Shown: positions 40,689-48,937 of the stretch, piece by piece
How positions within the stretch are numbered: position 1 is the first letter of the stretch
Layout: every line of letters starts with the position of its first letter
Source of the DNA: Acidimicrobiaceae bacterium
GTDB taxonomy: Bacteria; Actinomycetota; Acidimicrobiia; Acidimicrobiales; UBA8190
Assembly: GCA_003151475.1 (NCBI GenBank)
Contig: PLXQ01000034.1
Coordinates: forward strand, 201,096-265,095
Length of the DNA: 64,000 bases
Direction of reading: 5' to 3'
Notes under the pieces: model-generated
Databases searched by the model: none
Seen by the model: only the letters and a program-made list of their open reading frames with translations
What the model was told of the DNA's origin: nothing
Made by a program: the position numbers and the translations under genes

Positions 40689-43126
40689 CGGCGCCCGTGA
40701 CCACCGGTGCGCTCGACGGCATCCGCGTGCTCGATCTGTCCCAGGGGATCGCCGGCCCCCTCGGGGTCCTGTTCCTGGCCGAACACGGGGCCGATGTCAT
40801 CAAGGTCGAACCCCCCGGCGGCGACCCCTTGCGGTCCTATGAGGGAGCGCGGACCTGGAACCGCAGCCGGCGCTCGGTGATCGTCGACCTCACCACGGAC
40901 GAGGGACAGACCCGGTTCCGGCGCCTGGCGGCCGGCGCCGACGTGGTCGTCGAGAGCTTCCGCCCCGAGGTGGCCGGCCGTCTCGGCTTCGCCTACGACG
41001 ACCTGCGCGCCATCGACGACCGCATCATCTTGGTGTCGTGCCCCGCCTATCCACCCGGGCACCCCTTGGCGGCGCGCCCCGCCTACGACGCCCTGGTGCA
41101 GGCCACGAGCGGCCAGATGTGGGCCCAGCCCGGCTGGCGCCCGGGCCCCATTTTCCTGCACATGCCCGTCCCCTCCATGGGGGCGGCCTTTCTCGTGAGC
41201 GCCGGAGCACTGGCGGCGCTGTCGGCGCGCCAGCGCACCGGGCGCGGGCAACACGTGCAGACGTCGCTGCTGCAAGGAGCGCTCCTCTACACGACCCAGC
41301 TCTACCAGGACGTGGAGAAAGCCCAGCCCGGCTACCACGAGCTCATGGCCAAGACGTATCCGCCCGGTATCCACCAGACCATGCTCTTCGAGTGCGCGGC
41401 GGGCGGATGGATCCACATCTCGGTCATGTCCGGGCTCACGCCGCTCAAGACCCTCGACGAGGTCATCGCCCTCGACGACGCGCCCGACGTCCTCACCTTG
41501 ATGGGCCTGTCCCCGACCGAGCGCGCCGAGCTGGATGTCCGGCGCCGGCAGAAAATGCGGTCATGGGACCGCGACGAGCTGGTGGAGGAGCTACGGCGGG
41601 CCAACCATGCGGCCGAGGCGGTGGTCCCGGCGCACGAGGTGCTCCGTCATGTCCAGACCGTGGCCAACCACACGGTGGCCACCGTGCACGATCCGGACAT
41701 CGGCGACCTCCGGCAGATGGGCGTCCCTATCCACCTCCTCGGCACCCCGGGGGAGGTCCGGGGCCCCCAACCGCGTCCCGGTGAGCACACCGACGATGTG
41801 ATGGGGTCGCTCGATGGCCCCGCACCGGAAGGTGCCACCGATGCCGGCGCCGGCGCCGGCGCCGGCGCCGGACCGGCGGTGGCGGGGGCGTCGGGGGGTT
41901 CGTCTTCTGCGTTCGCCCTCGGCGGCATCCGTGTGATCGATTTCGGCCAGTACCTGGCCGGACCCTTCGGTCCCATGATCCTCTCCGACCTCGGTGCCGA
42001 TGTCATCAAGATCGAGCCGGTGAAGGGTGACTCGATGCGCTTCAGCGCCAAGCCGTTCATCGGCTGCCAGCGCGGCAAGCGCTCGCTGGCGCTCGACCTC
42101 AAACATCCGTTGGGCCTGGAGGCGGCCACGCGGCTGGTGGCCGGGGCCGATGTCGTGCACCACAACATGACCCGCGGCGTGGCCACCCGTCTCGGCATCG
42201 ACTACGCCGCCTGCCGGGGAGTGCGGCCGGAAATCATCTACTGCAACACCTACGCCTACGGTCTGGAGGACCCGCTCGGGCGCTTCGGCGGGCTCGACCC
42301 TCTCTACCAGGCGTCGTCGGGCATCGAGTACGAAGCGGGCGCCGTCCACGCCGGCAACGATCCTCTGTACCTGCGCTTCGGGATGTGTGACACGGCCAAC
42401 GCCATGCTGTCGGTGGTCGGCGTCTTACTGGCTCTCGTCCACCGGGCCCGCACCGGGGAAGGCCAGGAATTGTGGACGTCGCTGCACGACGGGGGCATCG
42501 TCTTCACCTCCGACGCGTGGACGGGGCCCGACGGCGCCGTGTGGGACCGGCCGCATCTCGACGCCGGCCTGCACGGAACCGACGCCCTCTACCGGCTGTA
42601 CCGCGCGGCGGAGGAGGGGTGGATCTGCGTGGCGGCCGTGACCGACGACCAGTGGCGAGGGCTGTGCGCAGCGCTGGATCTCGACGAACTCGCAGATGAC
42701 GAGCGCTTCTCCTCTCCGGCAACCCGGCGCCAGGGGCGCCAGGTGTTGGAGCAACGGCTGCAGGAGGCGTTCATGACGAAGCCGGCCGCCCGGTGGTCGG
42801 CCATCCTCGACGACGCCGGTGTCCCCAACGAAGTACCCGTCGACACCGACGACGGCCGGACGTTTCTGCGCGACGAGGTCAACGCGTCGCTCGGACTCGT
42901 CGCCGACTACGAGCACCCGATCCTCGGCCGCCTGCGCCAGTTCGGCCAGCTCATCCAGATGTCGGACACGCCCGGTCGGATCGCCGGTCCGCCTCCCCTC
43001 GTAGGGCAGCACACACGCCTACTGCTGCGCGACGTCGGCTACCGCGACGGCGACATCGATGCCCTCATCGCCGACGGCGTCGCCTACGAGCCCGACGACA
43101 CCTACGGCGAGCGTTTCGTCACCTGA
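40685..43126 (+). CDS. double-domain CaiB/BaiF (family III) CoA-transferase
   Basis: 813 residues, about twice the family length of ~400. Two complete family III domains: residues ~9-375 (ALDGIRVLDLSQGIAGPLG) and ~415-800 (ALGGIRVIDFGQYLAGPFG). Each keeps the catalytic Asp of the D..xQAxSG motif (AYDALVQATSG and LDPLYQASSG). They are joined by a Gly-Ala linker encoded by a GCCGGC repeat. Family III enzymes are interlocked dimers that move CoA between carboxylic acids; a tandem chain could fold as an internal heterodimer. Co-translated with LivG (GTGA), so the transporter likely imports its acid substrate. Confidence 0.9.
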   Translation: MTAPVTTGALDGIRVLDLSQGIAGPLGVLFLAEHGADVIKVEPPGGDPLRSYEGARTWNRSRRSVIVDLTTDEGQTRFRRLAAGADVVVESFRPEVAGRLGFAYDDLRAIDDRIILVSCPAYPPGHPLAARPAYDALVQATSGQMWAQPGWRPGPIFLHMPVPSMGAAFLVSAGALAALSARQRTGRGQHVQTSLLQGALLYTTQLYQDVEKAQPGYHELMAKTYPPGIHQTMLFECAAGGWIHISVMSGLTPLKTLDEVIALDDAPDVLTLMGLSPTERAELDVRRRQKMRSWDRDELVEELRRANHAAEAVVPAHEVLRHVQTVANHTVATVHDPDIGDLRQMGVPIHLLGTPGEVRGPQPRPGEHTDDVMGSLDGPAPEGATDAGAGAGAGAGPAVAGASGGSSSAFALGGIRVIDFGQYLAGPFGPMILSDLGADVIKIEPVKGDSMRFSAKPFIGCQRGKRSLALDLKHPLGLEAATRLVAGADVVHHNMTRGVATRLGIDYAACRGVRPEIIYCNTYAYGLEDPLGRFGGLDPLYQASSGIEYEAGAVHAGNDPLYLRFGMCDTANAMLSVVGVLLALVHRARTGEGQELWTSLHDGGIVFTSDAWTGPDGAVWDRPHLDAGLHGTDALYRLYRAAEEGWICVAAVTDDQWRGLCAALDLDELADDERFSSPATRRQGRQVLEQRLQEAFMTKPAARWSAILDDAGVPNEVPVDTDDGRTFLRDEVNASLGLVADYEHPILGRLRQFGQLIQMSDTPGRIAGPPPLVGQHTRLLLRDVGYRDGDIDALIADGVAYEPDDTYGERFVT
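41843..41871 (+). repeat. GCCGGC hexanucleotide repeat encoding a Gly-Ala linker
   Basis: About five copies of the six-base unit inside the CoA-transferase gene, encoding AGAGAGAGAG between the two catalytic domains. The length can change by slippage without a frameshift. Confidence 0.85.
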
Positions 43127-43178
43127 GACGCCCCGGTGTATCGCTGCTCAGGGCCGCCCCTGTTCAGGGCGGGGGTGC

Positions 43179-44048
43179 TCAGGCCGACGGGGTGAGCGGG
43201 CGGGCGGGGCCGTAGGGACGGGGACCGCGCAGCGTCACCCGGTGGGCGATGCGCAGGGCGTCGCCGTAGTCGTCGAGGGCGTAATGCATGGTGGCCCGGT
43301 TATCCCAGAAAGCGACGGCGCCCACCGTCCAGCGGAAGCGGCAGGCGAATTCGGGACGTTGGCAGTGGCGGTAGAGCAGGTCGAGCAGGGCGGTGCTCTC
43401 GAGAGGAGAGAAGCCCTCGACGAAACGCGTGAACTGCGAGTTGACGAAGAGGCCGTTGCGGCCCGTCTCGGGATGGGTACGCACCACCGGATGCGAGGTG
43501 GGTAGCAATTTCTCGTGCCGCTTGCCGTCCCATTCGTAGCCGCCGTTGGCCTCGACGTCGGCGGCGAACCAGGGATCGTGGTGCCAGGCGATGAGTCCGT
43601 CGCAGAACGTGCGCATGGGTTCGGACAGGGCGTCGTAGGCGGCCTGCAGGCTCACCCACATGGTGTCGCCTCCGACGGTGGGTGCTTCGCGCATGTGGAG
43701 GATCGAGCCGAGCGGAGGCGTGGCCAGGAAGGTGACGTCGGTGTGCCACCACGAGGCGCGGTCCTCGCGTCCGTCGATGGGGAGCACCTCGGGATGGCCC
43801 TCGAGGGAGGCGATCACCGGATGCGCCGGCGTGACCTCACCGAATTGGCGGGCGAAGTCGGTCTGGACCTCGGGGCTCAGGTCCTGATCGGGAAAGAACA
43901 GAACGAGATGGTGCGCCAGGGCGGCCCGGACCTGGGCCACCACCGCCTCTCCCAGTGGCCGCGCCAGATCGAGGCCGTGGATCTCGGCCCCGATGACTGG
44001 GGATATCGGTCTGATGTCCAGTTCGGTCACGATAACCACGTCGACCAT
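43179..44048 (-). CDS. second TauD/TfdA-family 2-oxoglutarate/Fe(II) dioxygenase
   Basis: 289 residues from ATG 44048; GTG 44030 is an alternative. Iron ligands are His102 and Asp104 (SWWHTDVTF) and the distal His in RATMHYALDDYGD; the oxoglutarate Arg lies in RIAHRVTLRG. It keeps the ASWWHTDVTF and MHYALDDYGDA signatures of taurine/alkylsulfonate dioxygenases more closely than the copy at 17280. It stands between the CoA-transferase and the binding-protein gene of the Liv-type system but on the other strand, so it may act on the same imported compound. Confidence 0.9.
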   Translation of the reverse strand: MVDVVIVTELDIRPISPVIGAEIHGLDLARPLGEAVVAQVRAALAHHLVLFFPDQDLSPEVQTDFARQFGEVTPAHPVIASLEGHPEVLPIDGREDRASWWHTDVTFLATPPLGSILHMREAPTVGGDTMWVSLQAAYDALSEPMRTFCDGLIAWHHDPWFAADVEANGGYEWDGKRHEKLLPTSHPVVRTHPETGRNGLFVNSQFTRFVEGFSPLESTALLDLLYRHCQRPEFACRFRWTVGAVAFWDNRATMHYALDDYGDALRIAHRVTLRGPRPYGPARPLTPSA

Positions 44049-44188
44049 GGTGCCTTAGTCGCCCTCCGGCCACAACCCGTTGGGTGTGTCGGAGCGGGGC
44101 CGCCTATCGTGTGCGACCGGCGAAGCGCTCGCCGCTTGTTGACTGGGCTCGACAGCGGTGGGTGCCCGGCGACCAGGGAGTGTGGGCG

Positions 44189-45685
44189 ATGGCGAGGTCG
44201 GGATCCGATGGTGTGACCGGTGCGGGGCGAGGCCGGGGACGTCGACGGAAGAGTCACCGGATCGGTGTCCTCGCCACCGCCGTCATCGTGGCCGGAGTCG
44301 CCGTGCCCGTGACATCGGCGACGGCGGCGACATCGGCAGCCGTCCGGACGCTCGACAACGCCAGCCGCAGTAGCCGAGGGGTCACCGCCACCAAGATCAA
44401 CGTCGTCTTCCCCGTGTCGAACCTCACCACCTTGTCGTCGAACTTCGGATTCGCCGGCGATGCCGAGTTCGCCGCCCAGAACAAGGCCATCCACACCTAC
44501 GTGAACGCCGTCAACGCCCACGGCGGCATTAACGGGCGCAAGATCAACCCCATCATCGTCAGCTTCGACCCCACCAACGAAGCGGGCATGCGGGCCCTGT
44601 GCAAGCAGTGGACCGAGGGAAGTCCAGCGGTCTTCGCCGTGGTGGACGGACTCGGGTCGTGGACGGGCGACAACGAGCTGTGCATCACCCAGGAAGGCCA
44701 CACCCCCTTCATCGGGCAGTGGACCACGACCACCAACTGGACCAAGTTGGGCGCTCCCTACCTGTGGTGGACCGGCCCCGACCAGGCGTCGATCCTCGCC
44801 ACCCTGGTGGCCTGGGCCAAAGGGGCGCACTTGATAGGCGGAAACCGGAAGCTGGGCATCGTGGCCGGGGACCGCGCCAGCGACCAGAAGGCCCTGAAGT
44901 CCTATCTGCTGCCCGATCTCAAGCGGGCCGGTATCAGCGCAGCGATGGTCGAGACCATCCCCGCCAATCCCTCGGACACGGCCTCGACCGGTTCGGCCGC
45001 ACCTCTGATCGTGCAGCACCTGCAGGCGGCCGGCATCAATTCCGTGATCCCCCTGATGCCGTTCAATGCGCTGTTCCCCTACCTTCAGGCCGAGGCCCAG
45101 CAGAATTACTACCCCAAGCTGCTTCTGTCGGATTACGAGGGTTCCATCAATGTCACCCTCGGGCTCATCCCGACGCCCTACGAGAAGGAGCTGAACGGGC
45201 AGGAGGGCATCACGGCTGAGACATTGGGTGGCGTAGACGGGCCGCCGTCGTTGGTGGGCAAGGGCGGCTACGACGCCGGTGTGGCGAACTGCGACAAGAT
45301 CTGGCACGCGGCGAATCCCAAGCCTATTTCAGGACAGACCCTCATCCACGGTGAGGCGCCGTCGCCTTATATAGAGGAGCAGGGGCCCACCGCCGGATGG
45401 TGCCAAGGGATCGACCTGTTCGCCACGGCGGCGAAGAAGGCCGGGCGCAACCTGACGCGGCGCAGTTTCGTCGAGGCCATGGCCGGCATCAAGAACTACA
45501 CGGGCACGTACTCACCGACCTTGAGCTACGGGCCGGGCAAGTTCGCCGGACCCGACGACTATCAGGTCGTCCAGCTACACAACAACGTCCCGCCGTCCTC
45601 GGCGTGCGCGCTCACGTACCAGAAGATCACGCAGGGAACCTGCTGGCGCGTGATCCAGAGCTGGAAGCCCCTTGTCACCTCCTGA
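44189..45685 (+). CDS. branched-chain-type ABC substrate-binding protein
   Basis: 498 residues from ATG 44189, with AGGGAG at a good distance; earlier in-frame starts have no such site. N-terminal export signal (basic RGRGRRRKSHR, then IGVLATAVIVAGVAVPV). The LivK/periplasmic-binding type 1 fold begins at TKINVVFPVSNL and includes NAVNAHGGINGRKINPIIVSFDPTNE. No lipobox Cys is seen at the expected place, so it may be secreted or membrane-anchored by the uncleaved signal. It is the missing receptor for the transporter genes at 35515-40688. Ligand unknown. Confidence 0.88.
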   Translation: MARSGSDGVTGAGRGRGRRRKSHRIGVLATAVIVAGVAVPVTSATAATSAAVRTLDNASRSSRGVTATKINVVFPVSNLTTLSSNFGFAGDAEFAAQNKAIHTYVNAVNAHGGINGRKINPIIVSFDPTNEAGMRALCKQWTEGSPAVFAVVDGLGSWTGDNELCITQEGHTPFIGQWTTTTNWTKLGAPYLWWTGPDQASILATLVAWAKGAHLIGGNRKLGIVAGDRASDQKALKSYLLPDLKRAGISAAMVETIPANPSDTASTGSAAPLIVQHLQAAGINSVIPLMPFNALFPYLQAEAQQNYYPKLLLSDYEGSINVTLGLIPTPYEKELNGQEGITAETLGGVDGPPSLVGKGGYDAGVANCDKIWHAANPKPISGQTLIHGEAPSPYIEEQGPTAGWCQGIDLFATAAKKAGRNLTRRSFVEAMAGIKNYTGTYSPTLSYGPGKFAGPDDYQVVQLHNNVPPSSACALTYQKITQGTCWRVIQSWKPLVTS

Positions 45686-45710
45686 CACGTCGTCATCTCC
45701 TCACATCGGG

Positions 45711-46736
45711 GTGCGGCCGCGTAACTTCTCGCCCTGGTACTCGTGGATGGTGCGCCTGCAGGAGCAACGACTGACCGACCCGCTACCGCCGGCCGGTGAC
45801 CCGGGGATCGAGCAGTGGCGGATCCGCTGCCGGGCCCGACTGGGGGAGCTGCTCGGTCCCTTTCCCGGCGCCGTCGCCCTGGAGCTCGAGACGACCGAGA
45901 CGGTCGACTGCGACGGGTACACGCGCCACACGATCGTCTTCGACACCGAGAAGACGATGTCGGTTCCGGCCTATCTGCTCGTGCCCGACGGCCGGGTGGC
46001 ACCGGGCCCCGCCGTCCTGGCCGCCCACGGTCACGGTCCGGGGAAGTCACTGGTGTGTGGCCTGGTCGAGACCGAAGCGCCCAACGGTGACTACGCCGTG
46101 CAACTCGTCCGGCGGGGCTACGTGGTGCTCGCCCCCGATCTGCGGTGCTTCGGGGACCGGGCCGACTGGACCCCGGCCGACCACTACATCTGCGACACCA
46201 ATCTGGTCCATGCCGTCATGGCGGGCGAGAATCCGCTGGCCCAGAATCTGTGGGACCTGGCCCGCTGTCTCGACGTCCTCGAGGCCCATCCCCTGGTCGA
46301 CCCCCGACGTATCGGGATGGTGGGCCTCTCTTACGGCGGCACGGTGACGCTCTTCCTGGCCGCCTGCGATGAGCGGGTGGCCGCCTGCGTGGTGAGCGGC
46401 TACTTCTCGTCATGGGCCGAGGCCCACAAGATGCCCTGGAACATGTGTGGTTCGCAGGTGCTGCCGGGGATGCTGGGCCGGCTCGAGCACGTGGAGCTCG
46501 GGGCCCTCGTCGCCCCCCGGCCCATGCTCATCGAAAGCGGCAACGCCGACGATCTCTTCCCTGCCACCGTGGCGGCGGCGGGGTGCGAGCGGCTCCGCAG
46601 CGTCTATGAGTCTCTCGGTGTCGGCGCGGACCGGATCGAGCACGACATATTCGACGGGGGCCACCAGTGGTACGGGACGACGGCCTACCCGTTCCTCGAT
46701 CGCTGGTTGGGCGACTCTGTGGGTTCGGATTCGTAG
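45711..46736 (+). CDS. alpha/beta hydrolase, dienelactone-hydrolase/acetyl-esterase-like
   Basis: 341 residues from GTG 45711; a TTG at 45672 in the same frame would overlap the binding-protein gene and add 13 residues. Catalytic Ser in GLSYGG, Asp in ESGNADDLFP and His in DGGHQWYG form the triad. VLAAHGHGPGKS is the oxyanion-hole loop and GYVVLAPDLRCFGDR the typical second strand. Cytoplasmic, no signal peptide. The family includes carbohydrate esterases and dienelactone hydrolases; the substrate is unknown. The gene ends in four copies of a 17-bp unit that repeat its last six codons. Confidence 0.85.
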   Translation: MRPRNFSPWYSWMVRLQEQRLTDPLPPAGDPGIEQWRIRCRARLGELLGPFPGAVALELETTETVDCDGYTRHTIVFDTEKTMSVPAYLLVPDGRVAPGPAVLAAHGHGPGKSLVCGLVETEAPNGDYAVQLVRRGYVVLAPDLRCFGDRADWTPADHYICDTNLVHAVMAGENPLAQNLWDLARCLDVLEAHPLVDPRRIGMVGLSYGGTVTLFLAACDERVAACVVSGYFSSWAEAHKMPWNMCGSQVLPGMLGRLEHVELGALVAPRPMLIESGNADDLFPATVAAAGCERLRSVYESLGVGADRIEHDIFDGGHQWYGTTAYPFLDRWLGDSVGSDS

Positions 46737-46786
46737 TGGGTTCGGATTCGTAGTGGGTTCGGATTCGTAGTGGGTTCGGACTCGTA
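46719..46786 (+). repeat. 17-bp tandem array repeating the hydrolase C-terminus and stop
   Basis: Four copies of GTGGGTTCGGATTCGTA. Copy 1 encodes the hydrolase end VGSDS and TAG. The G of each TAG is the first base of the next GTG (TAGTG), so each further copy forms a five-residue VGSDS ORF. The array ends three bases before the stop of the convergent GH43-like gene. Confidence 0.92.
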
Positions 46787-46788
46787 GA

Positions 46789-47900
46789 TCAGCCGGGCAC
46801 CTGCCAGTGCACGAGATCGGTGCTGCGGGCGATGCCGATCTTGGCGTGCCCCCAACCCCCGAACGAGGTGAGTTCGTCACTGCCGGCGTAGGTGGCGTAG
46901 TAGTAGCCGTCGGTGGCGTGCGCGTTGCACACGAAGACGGAGTTTGCGTGCTCGTAGCCCACGCTCGAAACGCCCGTTCCCGTGTCCCAGGTCTGGGCGG
47001 GGATCTGCAACGCGGTCCCCTTCGTCCACCTGAGCCAAGAGGCCGGGACCAACGGATCACCGACCAGGGAGAACATCCAGGGCTGGTCGAGGGTGTTCGA
47101 CGTGGCCACCAGGTCCCAGTGTCCGTCCACGGTGAGGAACTCGTAGTTCTCCACGGTGTCGCCGAAAACGGAGATGTCGGGCCGTCCCACGGCGACCCAG
47201 GGCCCGGCCAGCGATCCGCTTCTGGACCAGGCGATCTCGAAATGCTGGCTGTCGGTTCCCTCTTTGTATCCGAGGATCAGGCCGTGTCCGGTCCAGGCGA
47301 GCGCCGGGTCGATCATCCGGTCTCCGGCGCCGTCGGCGAGGCTCAGGCCCAGGGGCTGAGCGGCCGACCAGGTCACGAGGTCCTTCGATGTCCGGTAGTA
47401 CAGCTTCGGCTGTCCCCCGCCCACCTGGCCGGGCCCCGAGTCGTAGGTGACGACGAAGGTCCCTGTGGGGCTGCGCACGACGTCGGGTGATGCCACTCCG
47501 ATCACCCCTCGCTGAGCGGGCCAGGGCGCCGGGGACGACCAGTGCACCAGGTCAGCGCTGGTGGCGGTGCCCACGTCCCACCGCACTCCCCCGGGGAGAG
47601 CGGCATCGTCGGTCACCTCGCTGAAGAGCATGTGCCACCGACCGTCGGTCCAGAGGAGGGCCTGGTCCTTCACCCCGGCACGGGGTTCACTCAGGATGGG
47701 ATCGGCCGGTGCGACCAGGCCACCATGGGAGCGCCGGCACCACCGACGATGCAGGCGTGATCGTCACCGGCGGCCACGGCGACGTTCCGTGGTGGTGACG
47801 ACATCGTCGCTGCCCCACATCCGGTCAAGCAGATACCGAGAGCGCACAGCGAAAACAGGAAGAGCGGGAAGGGATTCCCAATAAGTGATCGGCTCGCCAC
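46789..47900 (-). pseudogene. GH43-like five-bladed beta-propeller lipoprotein, single-base frameshift
   Basis: The N-terminal frame from GTG 47900 gives a lipoprotein signal (FPLFLFSLCALGICLTGC, lipobox LTGC) followed by ~45 residues, and would stop at 47691. The rest of the protein is in another frame, from DPILSEPRAGVKDQALLWTDGRWHMLFSE to the stop at 46789. One lost base in 47701-47708 joins them. The body has repeated YYRT..DLVTWS and ARSTDLVHW blades of the GH43/GH117 fold, with DPAL and VENYEFL strands that could carry catalytic acids. If intact it would be an exported glycosidase or sugar-binding protein next to nagB and the sugar ABC operon. Confidence 0.78.
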
Positions 47901-47925
47901 TGGACGTAGTGTTACTTGCCGCGGA

Positions 47926-48705
47926 TCACACCCAGCCGAGGGCGCTCGCCGAACCGGAGTCGAGATGGAGGGCGACCTGAGACTGGGTGCGCAAGAACGA
48001 AGCAGGACACGCCGTCGACACGGGGCCCAGGAGAGAGGCACGCACGGGCTCGGCCTTGCGGGGCTCGGGCACGATGGCGAGGACGCTCGAGGCGCGCAAC
48101 AGCGCCGGGATGGTGACGGTCACGGCCTCCTGCGGAACGTCGCCGACGGTGGCGAAGTGCCCCTCGTTGACCTGCTGCTGGCGACAGGCGGCGTCGAGGT
48201 CCACCACCTTCACGTCCAGGGGATCGGCGAAATCAGCGACAGGGGGATCGTTGAACGCCAGATGGCCGTTCTCGCCGATCCCGAGGCAGCAGAGGTCGAG
48301 CGGGTGGTCGGCCAAGAGCCCCGCGTAGCGGTCGCACTCGGTCCCGGGATCAGCCAGTCCGTCGATGTAGTGGGCGTCACGGGGCTTGGCCTGGTTGACG
48401 ATCCGCTCCCGAATCCAACGCTGGAAGCCCGCCTGATGGTCCGGACCGACCCCCACGTACTCATCCATGTGGAAAACGACGATGTCGGACCACGGGACAC
48501 CGGGGGTGTCATGGACCAGGGCGTCGATGAACTCGAGTTGCGAGTTGCCGGTGGCGAACATGGCGTGGGCCACCCCGCGGGCGGAGACGGCCCGGCGCAG
48601 AGTCTCCGCCGCTGCGTCGGCGGCGGCGCGGCCGAGGGTGGCGCCGTTCGGGTGGACATAGACCTTCAGCTGTTCGACGACCCGGGCTTCGGTCCCCGCG
48701 CGCAT
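47926..48705 (-). CDS. nagB: glucosamine-6-phosphate deaminase (NagB family)
   Basis: 259 residues from ATG 48705. Motifs: MFATGNSQLEF (phosphate loop), VVFHMDEYVGVG with the catalytic Asp, and CLGIGENGHLAFNDPP with the catalytic Glu/His pair. Converts glucosamine-6-phosphate to fructose-6-phosphate and ammonia in the cytoplasm. The same fold includes 6-phosphogluconolactonase, but FHMDEY and GENGHLAFNDPP favour NagB. Divergent from the RbsB-type operon, which suggests that an amino sugar or its glycoside is the transported compound. No allosteric-site analysis was possible. Confidence 0.9.
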   Translation of the reverse strand: MRAGTEARVVEQLKVYVHPNGATLGRAAADAAAETLRRAVSARGVAHAMFATGNSQLEFIDALVHDTPGVPWSDIVVFHMDEYVGVGPDHQAGFQRWIRERIVNQAKPRDAHYIDGLADPGTECDRYAGLLADHPLDLCCLGIGENGHLAFNDPPVADFADPLDVKVVDLDAACRQQQVNEGHFATVGDVPQEAVTVTIPALLRASSVLAIVPEPRKAEPVRASLLGPVSTACPASFLRTQSQVALHLDSGSASALGWV

Positions 48706-48798
48706 GGCCGCACTGTAGGGGGAGGTCCCCGGACTCGGGCCGGACACCGGCGGCGGCTCCGGTCACGGCGACGCGGTGATCGGCGGCCCGGCCAATGT

Positions 48799-48810
48799 GA
48801 AACCGGTTCT
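48799..48810. promoter_or_regulatory. possible LacI-family operator between nagB and the sugar ABC operon
   Basis: GAAACCGGTTCT with a perfect AACCGGTT core centred on CG, the usual layout of LacI/GalR sites. It lies ~95 bases before both divergent start codons, a fitting place for control of either operon. No LacI-type gene is in the window. Confidence 0.45.
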
Positions 48811-48907
48811 AGATACCAGAGACAGGGCCCCGACGGCGTTCCCCAACTAGGGTGTCGACGTCTCGTCGGCAGCACCGGCGACCAGGGGAAAAGGGGAGGG
48901 AGTCCAC

Positions 48908-48937
48908 ATGACCCGTAAGGGCATGACCCGTAAGGGC
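48908..48937 (+). repeat. 15-bp in-frame duplication of the start region
   Basis: ATGACCCGTAAGGGC twice in a row. The period is a multiple of three, so both ATGs are in frame and only the first has a good ribosome site. Confidence 0.9.
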
